Shown here: positions 55,295 through 63,250 of the stretch, in pieces
Position numbering within the stretch: the stretch's first letter is position 1
How the letters are laid out: the number at the start of each line of letters is the position of its first letter
DNA from: Paenarthrobacter ureafaciens
GTDB lineage: Bacteria > Actinomycetota > Actinomycetes > Actinomycetales > Micrococcaceae
DNA length: 64,000 nt
Assembly (NCBI RefSeq): GCF_004028095.1
Contig: NZ_SBHM01000007.1
Coordinates: 992,001 to 1,056,000 of the forward strand
Direction: 5' to 3'
The notes under the pieces: model-generated
Told to the model about the DNA's origin: nothing
Databases searched by the model: none
Seen by the model: the letters and a program-made list of their open reading frames with translations, nothing else
Position numbers and translations under genes: made by a program

Positions 55295-55639
55295 TTAGGT
55301 CAGCCGCACCCTGAGGGCAAGGGCCACCTCATCAGCGGGACCACATATCTCGGGCGTAGACAGTTGGAATAGTGCATCCGCCAAGAAATCGCGATCCTCG
55401 GGATTCAGTGCAATATCTTCTCGGCCCTGCAGTTCCTCAGCCCACACACAAAGATCATCTGCGCTAATCTTCCCGGCCCAAAATTCATCAAGTGCATGGC
55501 CGATATCCCGAGCAAAGGCAGTGGCGAGCTCTTCCTGCGATGGCCATTCAAAAGTCGACAATCGAGCCAAGGCCTCCTGCAACGGGCACCGCAACTGGAT
55601 GAGGTCATATACTGCCTCTCGTCTTTGTACCTGCGACAC
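55295..55639 (-). CDS. Immunity-type small acidic protein, 114 aa
   Basis: GTG start behind GGAGGA. All-helical and acidic; it has the segment KISADDLCVWAEELQGREDI followed by LNPEDRDFLADALFQLSTPE, a layout (WAE-x-L-x-GR-x-DI) common in small immunity proteins beside Rhs and CDI toxins. No cognate toxin is nearby. Boundary repeats lie on both sides. Confidence 0.7.
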   Translation of the reverse strand: MSQVQRREAVYDLIQLRCPLQEALARLSTFEWPSQEELATAFARDIGHALDEFWAGKISADDLCVWAEELQGREDIALNPEDRDFLADALFQLSTPEICGPADEVALALRVRLT

Positions 55640-55715
55640 TAAGTAAGTTCCTCCTTCAGTCGAGCAATCGCGGAAACTAATCCGAACTGGCTAGAAGTCT
55701 GTCACGCTATCCGAC

Positions 55716-55744
55716 GTCCGTTTGAGGATCCCTTACCGAACGAG
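55716..55744 (+). repeat. Boundary repeat copy 6
   Basis: CCGTTTGAGGATCCCTTACC, then GAACGAG. On the other strand it reads TTCGGTAAGGGATCC. It lies between divergent cassette genes. Confidence 0.6.
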
Positions 55745-56906
55745 TTGACCGTGAGTGAACGGCGCCTTAGAAGTAGCCTTGGCTGGAGCCGTTACCGCAT
55801 GTTGAAGCCACTGCAGCGACCGGAGGGCACCAGGGTACAGACCATGGTGATTCGACGGGAGTTGGTGGAAATGTGGTCGCCACTTCCGTGGGAACGGCTC
55901 TGTTTCAGGATGACAGGGGATGGATGCATGAAGGCTGTAGATGAATCCGCACGATGGCGCGTGCTCCTCTTGGCGGGCAGTGGAACTGAGCTTCTGCCCG
56001 GCCATCGCTTTGCGCTTAAGGGACTGCCTTCCGAACCGGCGCCTGTGGATGTCGAACTCTGGACGCGCTTCGAGGACCAGAAGGCTCGATAAAGGGCTTC
56101 TCGGCCAGTTGCTCCAATCCTTCCTAGCCTCCCCAGAGTCGGCCCGTCTCAGCCGAGCGATCGGACAGTACCACGCTGCGCTCCAATACTGGAACACCAG
56201 GGGCCAAGCTTTCGCACTAGCCCACGCCTACATGGCTCTCGAGGCTCTTGCGCCTGCCGCCGAGCGGGCCCAACAGGAGGCTCTCGGCTTCGAGTCTCGC
56301 GAGGACCATGCGCAGCACAGAGGGATCGATGTGACGCGTTCGAACTGGATCGAGATGCTCCTAGCGAGAGTGCGACGAGACGTCATCTGCCAAGGAGATA
56401 TAGACACTTACGACGCGGCACGAAGGGCAAGCGACGGACTAGAGCACGGGAGCATAGCAGTGTCAGAGTACCGAGCGAGTGCCAATCTCCACGCCCGAAA
56501 GCTCCTTGATTATGTTCGAGCAGGGGTACTGAACCTTCTCGTTCTTGAAGCAGAAACGCACTCTGGGCTGTTGACCAAGAAACTGGTCGACACAAGCCCG
56601 CTTTGGATTGAGATGAGGGGACATCTCATAGGCCAAGTGATGGACCCAGAGGGGATGGGAGAACCACCGAATTCGTTCCCCGTTATGGAATGGCGAGTGT
56701 CTCTCGATGACGTCAAACGCGTCGAAGACGACCGTTTAGAGGTAAGTCCGCGGATCGAACTGACGATGCATTTTGCGGAAGGTGTTCAGTTTGTGCCAGC
56801 CGAGCATAGGCTCGGTTTCGGGCTGAATAGTGCTGACGCCTTCAATGTTCGCTGGGGGATGCAGGACACGGCCGAGGAGAGCGAAGACCCGTCGGGACGG
56901 GACTGA
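55745..56906 (+). pseudogene. Frameshifted cassette gene, about 385 codons
   Basis: The first frame (TTG 55745 or GTG 55751) reads ERRLRSSLGWSRYRMLKPLQ ... RVLLLAGSGTELLPGHRF ... VELWTRFEDQKAR and stops at 56092. The second frame takes over at LDKGLLGQLLQSFLASPESA, runs through QYHAALQYWNTRGQAFALAH and ends at 56906. One extra base near 56075-56090 explains the split. No slippery heptamer is visible, so it looks like decay (or a sequence error) rather than programmed frameshifting. Function unknown; the second half is helical and cytoplasmic. Confidence 0.65.
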
Positions 56907-56969
56907 CACACGAAACGTGGCGTCCTGCCATCGGTTTTTGCACGGCCAGAAGCCTCGAGGCATTTTCGT

Positions 56970-56995
56970 CCAGTTTGAGGATCCTCTACCGGGCG
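56970..56995 (-). repeat. Boundary repeat copy 7
   Basis: On the minus strand CGCCCGGTAGAGGATCCTCA, ending AACTGG, after the frameshifted gene. Confidence 0.65.
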
Positions 56996-57017
56996 TTGTT
57001 ACAACCCAGCTAGAAGG

Positions 57018-57317
57018 TTAGGTGAAGGACTCGGGGACTGGACCCAACAGAGGTTGCGCATCCGCAGCATTGCGGTAGGACGGCTCCCAGGGCAACCGTC
57101 CGGTGGAGTCACTCCAGATTGCTTGTAGAGCCTCTACTTTGCCGTACACTTCTGCCACCGCCGTCAGCCCTGTGACGTTTTCTGCCGAGATGAAAGCGAT
57201 GGGAGCTGGCGGTTCGGTGAGGTCGGTGGTGATGCTTCCCGGGCTGAAGCGCCGACATGACGTACCGCCCACCCGTGTTCTTCGATCAACGACAGCAGTT
57301 GATTGAAGACAGGTCAT
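57018..57317 (-). pseudogene. DUF4262-like gene fragment, frameshifted
   Basis: The C-terminal part (VAEVYGKVEALQAIWSDSTG, then RLPWEPSYRNAADAQPLLGP) matches the DUF4262 tail. The N-terminal DUF4262 signature (LLSLIEEHGWAVRHVG) is present but in another frame, directly after a stop and without its own start codon. The gene is therefore broken near 57240-57310. DUF4262 genes are common passengers in immunity arrays. Confidence 0.6.
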
Positions 57318-57408
57318 TGCTGTCCTTAAGTTTCACGGACTCAATCTAGCAACGCCGTGGAAGCTGTGTCGTCAATCGGCAGCGGTGTCGATTGACGACA
57401 CCGCTGCA

Positions 57409-57438
57409 CGCCCGGATGGGGATCCCTTAGCGGGGCAG
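57409..57438 (+). repeat. Boundary repeat copy 8
   Basis: GCCCGGATGGGGATCCCTTA, then GCGGGGC, between two minus-strand cassette genes. Confidence 0.6.
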
Positions 57439-57440
57439 GG

Positions 57441-57902
57441 TTAGGGGTCAAGGATCGGCGCCCAGTACGCGACGTAGTCACCGCCGGGCGAGCACACAAT
57501 CAGTAAGTCTCGGGGTCCTCTGAATTGCCATGCCTCGTAAAGAGGGTGCGGCGAAACCGTCAGCGTCGCCTGGCCAAGGGCGAGACGTAACGTACCATCG
57601 TTGCCGATCGTGGCTTCCGATACCGTCGTCGAGGTCAGAGGTAAGAGGACTTTACCTGCCTCTGTCGTCAGTGGCTCGCCGGTCCACCGTATTTCGCCAG
57701 CTTCGAGGGTGAATTCCGTCTCGATAGTGATCTCGAAGTCGTTTCCTAATTCCAGGTGGACTCCGTAGTCTAGGCGGAATTTTGCAAGTTGGTACCCGAG
57801 GACAGCCTGGATGAGATCATTGGCGATTGTGATTTCCTGCTCGTCCCTTCTTCCGTGGATGCCTCCGGCTTCGGCTCGGATGAACGGCCCGTCGTCGGTC
57901 AT
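57441..57902 (-). CDS. DUF6188-like immunity-type protein, 153 aa
   Basis: A beta-rich protein: FRLDYGVHLELGNDFEITIE, GEIRWTGEPLTTEAGKVL, IGNDGTLRLALGQATLTVSP, YEAWQFRGPRDLLIVCSPGG. The end (bulky aromatic, then CSPGGDYVAYW) is the typical close of DUF6188. ATG 57902 follows GAGG with five bases between; the longer frame upstream runs through a boundary repeat and was rejected. Target unknown. Confidence 0.7.
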   Translation of the reverse strand: MTDDGPFIRAEAGGIHGRRDEQEITIANDLIQAVLGYQLAKFRLDYGVHLELGNDFEITIETEFTLEAGEIRWTGEPLTTEAGKVLLPLTSTTVSEATIGNDGTLRLALGQATLTVSPHPLYEAWQFRGPRDLLIVCSPGGDYVAYWAPILDP

Positions 57903-58044
57903 TTTGCCTCGCGTGATTGATCGTTTGCGGAACGCCCTTTGCTTGCTGGACAAGGGGCCTTTATGGAGCCTCGGGGGCAGGACAGCTAGCACGGTAGCAG
58001 GAATATGCCTCCCGGTACCCGCCGTAGTCCAAGCGACATATTTG

Positions 58045-58070
58045 TCCGGGTAAGGATCCCCAACCGTGCA
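58045..58070 (+). repeat. Boundary repeat copy 9
   Basis: TTGTCCGGGTAAGGATCCCC, then AACCG, between the DUF6188-like and SUKH genes. Confidence 0.6.
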
Positions 58071-58113
58071 GGGACAGGCACTAGGCGAGTTCATACCCGG
58101 AAGAATTATCCCA

Positions 58114-58683
58114 TTAGTGACTCCAATAATCCGCTCTTGGATTAAGGGATCGCGCAAGCTCCCACCATGCCTCATCGTCCGTTTCAAGCCAACGTTCCTC
58201 CAGGAAGAAGACTTCCTGGTCATAAGCCTCAGCAATCGTTCCAAGCATGTCGCTTACGGACAGGAACTGCATTCTATGGACGTCTTGTTCGAAACGGAAG
58301 TTGAATATGGGCTGGACATCTTCCGTCGAGCAATCAATAAACGAGAAATCTCCTCCACCATTAGTCAAGATAGGCAGCCACGAGGGGCTGACATTGAGTT
58401 CATCCATCTTCTCGAAAGTTCTGAATGCCTCGTCGATACTCATGAGATAGAAGCCCGGAAGGAGATGGGCGTCATCCAAGACAACGCCTGGAGCAACGTT
58501 TGTTCCGTTATGCCAGCCATACAGTGCAGCGAGCTCCCTGCCGAGTCGCAGACCATGTGCCCCGAAACGGCGACGAGCCTCTTCAGCGTCCGCTCCAGGA
58601 TTTAGCAGCTGAACTGTCGGGCGCTGAAGCCGCACCAAGTGTTCGTCAATGGTGCTCATGGCTTCCGTCATTGGTTTCATCAT
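58114..58683 (-). CDS. SMI1/KNR4 (SUKH) family immunity-type protein
   Basis: 189 residues with the SUKH pattern: GRELAALYGWHNGTNVAPGV, LLPGFYLMSIDEAFRTFE, SWLPILTNGGGDFSFIDC and a long C-terminal tail (VFFLEERWLETDDEAWWELA). SUKH proteins are widespread immunity proteins of polymorphic toxin systems, each binding a particular nuclease or other tip. ATG 58683 is used, with in-frame ATGs at 58680 and 58668. The cognate toxin is absent, so it is an orphan. Confidence 0.82.
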   Translation of the reverse strand: MMKPMTEAMSTIDEHLVRLQRPTVQLLNPGADAEEARRRFGAHGLRLGRELAALYGWHNGTNVAPGVVLDDAHLLPGFYLMSIDEAFRTFEKMDELNVSPSWLPILTNGGGDFSFIDCSTEDVQPIFNFRFEQDVHRMQFLSVSDMLGTIAEAYDQEVFFLEERWLETDDEAWWELARSLNPRADYWSH

Positions 58684-58855
58684 AGAATGAACCTAACTCG
58701 ATCCCTGAGCGCACAGTCGCTCGGATGCCCCTCCCGCCGGAGGAAGTCCGATAGCATTGCTCGAAAAGTTGGACTTGTCACCAAGAATCTTCGGAAAGCA
58801 GTGCTCCATGATGGTTGGAAAACCTTCCCGCCCTGGGTAGTGGCGGCGGGGTGAG

Positions 58856-59284
58856 TTGAAACCCAGATTACTTTTGCTGGGAGCAATCCTTGGGGTAGCT
58901 GGATCGGCCGTCTATTTCCTCAGTTTGGGGTGGGGAAAACCAATCAAATTGGGTGAGCCCCTATGGGCTCTGTTCGCCTTTTTCTTTATCAGCTTGGCGA
59001 CAGCGGCGCTCGGGCTTCTCGTTGCCGGGGTCGTGGATGTCTTTGAGAGCGTAGTGCCGGAATCGTCATCGCGATCGAGGCGTGCGCTGTCTACTGGTGC
59101 CGTTGCAATGATGGCTTCATCTATCGCGACCTTTGCCTTCTTCGCTGTTCTTCCCCTAGTACTGCATGCTGATCGCTGGGCGACGGCTGCTGTCACAGGG
59201 ATTCTCGGAGGTGCCGCATTCGGCGCGCTGTTCTTCTGGCGCTCCGACCCACGAGGCCTGACCGCTGAAACAGCGCCCGAATAG
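58856..59284 (+). CDS. Small four-span membrane protein, 142 aa
   Basis: TTG start behind GGCGGGGTGAG. Hydrophobic spans: LLLLGAILGVAGSAVYFLSL, LWALFAFFFISLATAALGLL, MMASSIATFAFFAVLPLVL and ATAAVTGILGGAAFGALFF. The loop between spans 2 and 3 is Ser/Arg-rich. Membrane immunity proteins of this size protect against pore-forming or peptidoglycan-directed tips, but this is only suggested by position. The stop abuts a degenerate boundary repeat. Confidence 0.65.
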   Translation: MKPRLLLLGAILGVAGSAVYFLSLGWGKPIKLGEPLWALFAFFFISLATAALGLLVAGVVDVFESVVPESSSRSRRALSTGAVAMMASSIATFAFFAVLPLVLHADRWATAAVTGILGGAAFGALFFWRSDPRGLTAETAPE

Positions 59285-59474
59285 GGGACCCTAAGCGGTC
59301 ACGGAAACGAATTTGTCTAAGAGCGGTCCGATGCCAGGGTCAGCACCCTTCGAAAACAGCTCAACCCTGCAACTTCTCGCACGGAGGCAGCTGGAATCCC
59401 TGCCGGCTGCCGGTGACCGCTTAATCATTTGGGGCCCATGGGTACGTCTCGTTGACTAGGCGGTCGCGAGGTAG
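59285..59474. repeat. Degenerate boundary repeat and 11-bp inverted pair before the Rhs fragment
   Basis: GGGGACCCTAAGCGGTCACG at 59285 resembles copy 8 (GGGGATCCCTTAGCGG). Its TAAGCGGTCAC is repeated in inverted orientation as GTGACCGCTTA at 59413. No gene lies between. An in-frame stop at 59472 precedes the Rhs frame. Confidence 0.45.
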
Positions 59475-61781
59475 ACCATACCTGCAAAGCCCACGACGGC
59501 TGCGGCGACTTTTGACCGCATTAGTTACACCTTCACGAACACCACCACCTACACCGGCAAAACCGACGTTGCCGGAACCCCGGCCATTGCCGGGCTACCG
59601 GCCGAATCCGTCGGGTACGGCTGGGACGGGTTCGACAACCCGACAGAGATTGTCGGCAGCGGCAACAAATACGCCGGCAACGGCATGTACAACCACCTGG
59701 GGCAGCTGACCAAATACACCCAAGCCGACAGCAACTACTCCTCCGGAGCCAACACGACCGGCAGCATCGACGTGACCCTCACCTGGGACGCAACAACCGG
59801 ACGGCTGAACAAAACCCAGGCCACCAACCACCTCGGCGTCAACTCCCCGGACCTAGGCACCACCAGCTACAAATACGACCCGGCCGGGCGGATCACCTCA
59901 CGCCAACAGGCCTACACCTCACGCCCGTCCTCACCGACCGACAACCAGTGCTACACCTACGACCACGCCGACCGGATCAAAGCCGTCTGGACCCCGGCAA
60001 CCACAACCTGCGGCACCGCCCCAACCCCCGTGGCCGCAAGCGTGACAGGGCTCGGCGGCCCTGCACCCTACGCCCAGACCTACACCTACACCGCAGCCGG
60101 TGACCGGTCCCAGGTCAAACGCTTCGGATCCAACGGCACCCTCGCCGTCACCGAAACCTACGCCTACCCCACACCCGGAACCGTTGGACCCCACCGGGTC
60201 CAGTCCGTCACCGGGTCCACCCCCACACCGCAGACCTTCACATGGGACGCGGCAGGGCGGATGACGGGCCGTTCCGGGCAAACCATCACCTACACCCTCG
60301 ACGGTAAAATCGACACCACCACCGGAACCAGCACTGTCCCGGCCAACCCGAACCCCAATGCCACAGCCGGCACACCCCCAGCACCAACAACCGGTGCCGG
60401 GAGCACCGGGGCACGGTACTACGACGCCGCCGGGAATCTCGTCGGGATCATCGACGGAACCGGGACCACCATCACCCTGGGCAGCATCACCGCCCACCAC
60501 AACGCAGCAACAGGTGCCAAGACAGCGACCAAGACCTACACCTTTTCCGGTAAAGTCGTCGCCCAACGCACCGCCACCAGTGCCGGCACCAAAGTCGCGT
60601 TCATCATCGGCGACAACATCAACACCGCCCAAACCATGGCACTGCCCAACACCACCGTCGGAACCGGGGCCGTCACCCTTGTCCGCCGCACCGACCCGCT
60701 CGGCCTCGCCCGCGGCGCCAACAGCACCGGAACCGGCACCGCAGCCTTCACCAACGCAGCAGCCGCCACTTCCGGGACAGGAACCAACGCCGCCAGTGCC
60801 ACAGGGTTCAGCGCCGTCAACGGCTACATCGCCGGACTCGACGACAGCATCAGCTCCCTCACCCACGTCGGAGCCAGGGACATGGACCCCGTCCTCGGCG
60901 TATTTACCGCGCCAGACCCCATCCTCACGACAGAAGACCAACGGGGGTTCACCCCGTACACGTATGCCTTCGGCATGGTCATTAACACCTCAGATCCAAG
61001 CGGGTTGAGGCCAAGTTGTGGATGCACTGAGGAAACAGGAATCTCCTACCCGTCTTCATCTAATACACCACTACTCGGAAACGCACCTGTCTCCTCCTCA
61101 CCTTCGGTGCCATCGTGGCTCAAGGTAACCAGCCCGGCTCCCTCGTCTTCTCCGGGAAACATTGACGACTGGGCCTTCAAGACCGACTTTGGTGCTGGAT
61201 ATGGCGGACCGACAAAGTCAGATTTCCGGAAGCTCGGCATAGGAACATGGGAAGGATTCGCGATCATAGCTGGAGGCCCCCTAGGCGTTCTGGCTTGCAT
61301 ACCAGGGTTTGGAGCGTGCCTAACAGGAGGACTTGTCGGCACGGGACTGCAGGCGGCCGGAAACGCGGCCGATAACGGTGGGGAACTCGACGAGGACGCC
61401 CAGCTGCAAGCAGAAATCGGGGCCGCAGCTTCGCTCATACCCGGTGGAGGGGCTGCGAAAGGAGCAGCTAGAGGTGCCCTAAAGGGAGGATCCTCCAATT
61501 CCCTGAAAGCGGCTATGGAGGCACTTTCCCCTGAAATTCGTGCCAATGTTGATGACGCGATTTCTCGAGCAGCCACCGGAAAAGTCCGCTTTCCTGGTCA
61601 CGACGGCAAACCTTACGAAAATAGACTGGGCCAGCTGCCCGAAGGGACGTATACAGAATGGACTGCAGCTCCCGCTGGAGCAAGGCGCGGACCGGATCGA
61701 ATAATCATCGAAGGATCCGAGAAGAACCCCAACGCCATCTATTATTGGGACCATGTGAATGCACCCATTCAGATCAGGTAG
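59475..61781 (+). CDS. 5'-truncated Rhs/YD-repeat protein with a barnase-type C-terminal toxin
   Basis: The frame opens right after a stop at 59472 and already reads YD-repeat sequence (YTFTNTTTYTGKTDVAG), with the first ATG only at 59685; the N-terminus, export region and most repeats are missing. YD repeats (YKYDPAGRITSRQQ, FTWDAAGRMTGRSG) lead to the core end HVGARDMDPVLGVFTAPDP and NTSDPSGL. A glycine-rich linker follows, then a tip (VRFPGHDGKPYENRLGQL, YTEWTAAPAGARRGPDRI, YYWDHVNAP). Glu (61656), Arg (61698) and His (61752) are 14 and 32 codons from the Glu; barnase E73, R87 and H102 are 14 and 29 apart. Hence a guanyl-type RNase tip. Confidence 0.8.
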   Translation, partial: TIPAKPTTAAATFDRISYTFTNTTTYTGKTDVAGTPAIAGLPAESVGYGWDGFDNPTEIVGSGNKYAGNGMYNHLGQLTKYTQADSNYSSGANTTGSIDVTLTWDATTGRLNKTQATNHLGVNSPDLGTTSYKYDPAGRITSRQQAYTSRPSSPTDNQCYTYDHADRIKAVWTPATTTCGTAPTPVAASVTGLGGPAPYAQTYTYTAAGDRSQVKRFGSNGTLAVTETYAYPTPGTVGPHRVQSVTGSTPTPQTFTWDAAGRMTGRSGQTITYTLDGKIDTTTGTSTVPANPNPNATAGTPPAPTTGAGSTGARYYDAAGNLVGIIDGTGTTITLGSITAHHNAATGAKTATKTYTFSGKVVAQRTATSAGTKVAFIIGDNINTAQTMALPNTTVGTGAVTLVRRTDPLGLARGANSTGTGTAAFTNAAAATSGTGTNAASATGFSAVNGYIAGLDDSISSLTHVGARDMDPVLGVFTAPDPILTTEDQRGFTPYTYAFGMVINTSDPSGLRPSCGCTEETGISYPSSSNTPLLGNAPVSSSPSVPSWLKVTSPAPSSSPGNIDDWAFKTDFGAGYGGPTKSDFRKLGIGTWEGFAIIAGGPLGVLACIPGFGACLTGGLVGTGLQAAGNAADNGGELDEDAQLQAEIGAAASLIPGGGAAKGAARGALKGGSSNSLKAAMEALSPEIRANVDDAISRAATGKVRFPGHDGKPYENRLGQLPEGTYTEWTAAPAGARRGPDRIIIEGSEKNPNAIYYWDHVNAPIQIR

Positions 61782-61785
61782 GACC

Positions 61786-62280
61786 ATGAAGATTGATGAC
61801 ATCAGCAAAAAGTATGCCGTTCACCTGGGCGTCACCGGTTCCCTACGCGACCGTCTCAAAGCCGATGCCCATCTACACGGGATGATGGTCTTTGAACTGG
61901 ATTTGTCGGGGCTCTCTGATGAGACGGCCCTATGTGCCTACCTCGAAGCAAAGTTTAGGTATCCATATAGGACCGTGGGACTCGATGCCGCCATTGACTT
62001 AATCTCAGACCTTGAGTGGTTCGGGAACAGGAAGGGTTACTTAGTGATTGTTCGTGGGGCCACCGAAACATCGCCCATCGCTGGCGACTTTATATCCATG
62101 TTTCCAAATATCCTTGATCGGTGGCGAACTCAAGACGTCCCCTTCGTCATTGTGGTAGAGGAAAAGGGCGAGCGTCTACTGGCAGCTTTGGCAGGTGCCA
62201 ATGAGTTTATGGAGAGGGCTGGCCGCCTCCCTTGGGCTCAACCTGGAATTGGTCCCGTTGATGTTGTCGTGCATCCTTGA
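61786..62280 (+). CDS. Barstar-family immunity protein
   Basis: 164 residues starting five bases after the toxin stop, behind AGGTAGGA. The barstar pattern is clear: MMVFELDLSGLSDETALCAY, then LEAKFRYPYRTVGLDAAIDL with the D-x-L-S-D-L-E-W helix, and GYLVIVRGATE. Barstar blocks barnase-type RNases by covering the active site with an acidic helix, which fits the RNase tip encoded just upstream. A C-terminal extension of about 50 residues goes beyond classical 90-residue barstar. Confidence 0.85.
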   Translation: MKIDDISKKYAVHLGVTGSLRDRLKADAHLHGMMVFELDLSGLSDETALCAYLEAKFRYPYRTVGLDAAIDLISDLEWFGNRKGYLVIVRGATETSPIAGDFISMFPNILDRWRTQDVPFVIVVEEKGERLLAALAGANEFMERAGRLPWAQPGIGPVDVVVHP

Positions 62281-62943
62281 TGTCACTACCTGAGCGTCAG
62301 GTTTGGATCTCTCAGCCCCGATTCCTCTCCCGGGATAATGATTTTGGCGTCTCTAACGGCTTCAGTGGTGAGATTTCCTAAGCGGTAATGAAGGCATTCA
62401 CTCTCGGAGCAGCCTGTTCTCGCGCCAGCTGTTACGCCAGGCGAGGCCCGTTGGCTGCATTGCCCGCTCGGGGATCCTCTACCTGTCGCGAATCCCGAAC
62501 GAGAGATCCAGACGTCCGGGTCAGCTTTCCTCAACATTCAACAACGACTCGTCAAACCAGACATCTTCGTGCCCAGGCGTCAAGAGGAATCGCCACCCTG
62601 CGGGCAAGGCAAGAGAGGGAACGACTTCAGAACACCGTGTCGTCAGATGCTCGACGTACAACGGAACGAAGAAGTCATCCGCCGTTCCTAGGTCTTCACC
62701 GCGCCAGATGAACCAGCCACTCTACCCAGCCGCGGCTGCATGCCGCAGACCGTTAAGTGGATAAACATGAGGCGACCACACGTTTTTGGACACTCCCCTT
62801 TCACGCCCTGCAACGGTGGTGTAGGGACAGCCCCGAATCTGGCGGTCAGCCGCATCTGGGCGGAGAGGATCGAATCGTGCATATGTAACATTGGTTGGGT
62901 CCCCGGAGAGTAGTCCAGTGTTTGTGTGAGTTTCGTGTCCGAG
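62281..62943. other. 660-bp stretch with boundary repeat and a possible gene remnant
   Basis: No complete gene. On the minus strand, 62286-62400 encodes SECLHYRLGNLTTEAVRDAK ... GEESGLRDPNLTLR before a stop, which looks like the C-terminal end of a lost cassette gene lying between barstar and the boundary repeat at 62462. GTGTCCAAAAACGTGTGG on the minus strand near 62780 may be part of an insertion-sequence end. Confidence 0.4.
62462..62488 (-). repeat. Boundary repeat copy 10
   Basis: On the minus strand ACAGGTAGAGGATCCCCGAG, then CGGGC. It marks the right edge of the second island. Confidence 0.5.
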
Positions 62944-62971
62944 AATGGACACAGGAGGTAATTCACGAATC

Positions 62972-63250
62972 ATGGCACGCAGACACGCCCCGGAGCAGGT
63001 CATCGCTAAGGTCCGGCAGGGCCAAAAGATGCTCAACGATGGCCGTCCGATGGTCGAGGTCGTCAAGGAGCTCCAGGTCACCGAGGCGACTTGGTACCGC
63101 TGGCTGAACCAGTACGGGTCTGAGAAGAACGCCGAAGCGTCCAAGCGGACCAAGGAGCTGGAGAAGGAGAACGCCCGGCTCAAGCGGTTGCTGGCGGAGA
63201 AGGAACTGGCGATCGACATCCTGAACGAGGTGGCGAAGGGAAAATTCTGA
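62972..63250 (+). CDS. IS3-family transposase OrfA
   Basis: 92 residues. A helix-turn-helix (APEQVIAKVRQGQKMLNDGR, then VVKELQVTEATWYRWLNQYG) is followed by a leucine-zipper helix (TKELEKENARLKRLLAEKEL), the usual OrfA build for DNA binding and multimerisation. GGAGG precedes the ATG. It ends in AAG GGA AAA TTC TGA, where a -1 shift would join it to orfB. Confidence 0.92.
   Translation: MARRHAPEQVIAKVRQGQKMLNDGRPMVEVVKELQVTEATWYRWLNQYGSEKNAEASKRTKELEKENARLKRLLAEKELAIDILNEVAKGKF

Noticed and set aside
56070..56095. Possible programmed frameshift joining the two halves of the cassette gene
   Set aside because: No slippery heptamer or strong downstream structure is seen; simple one-base decay explains it better.
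57903..58244. Long 5' extension of the DUF6188-like gene
   Set aside because: It would run through a boundary repeat and overlap the SUKH gene; ATG 57902 has its own ribosome site.
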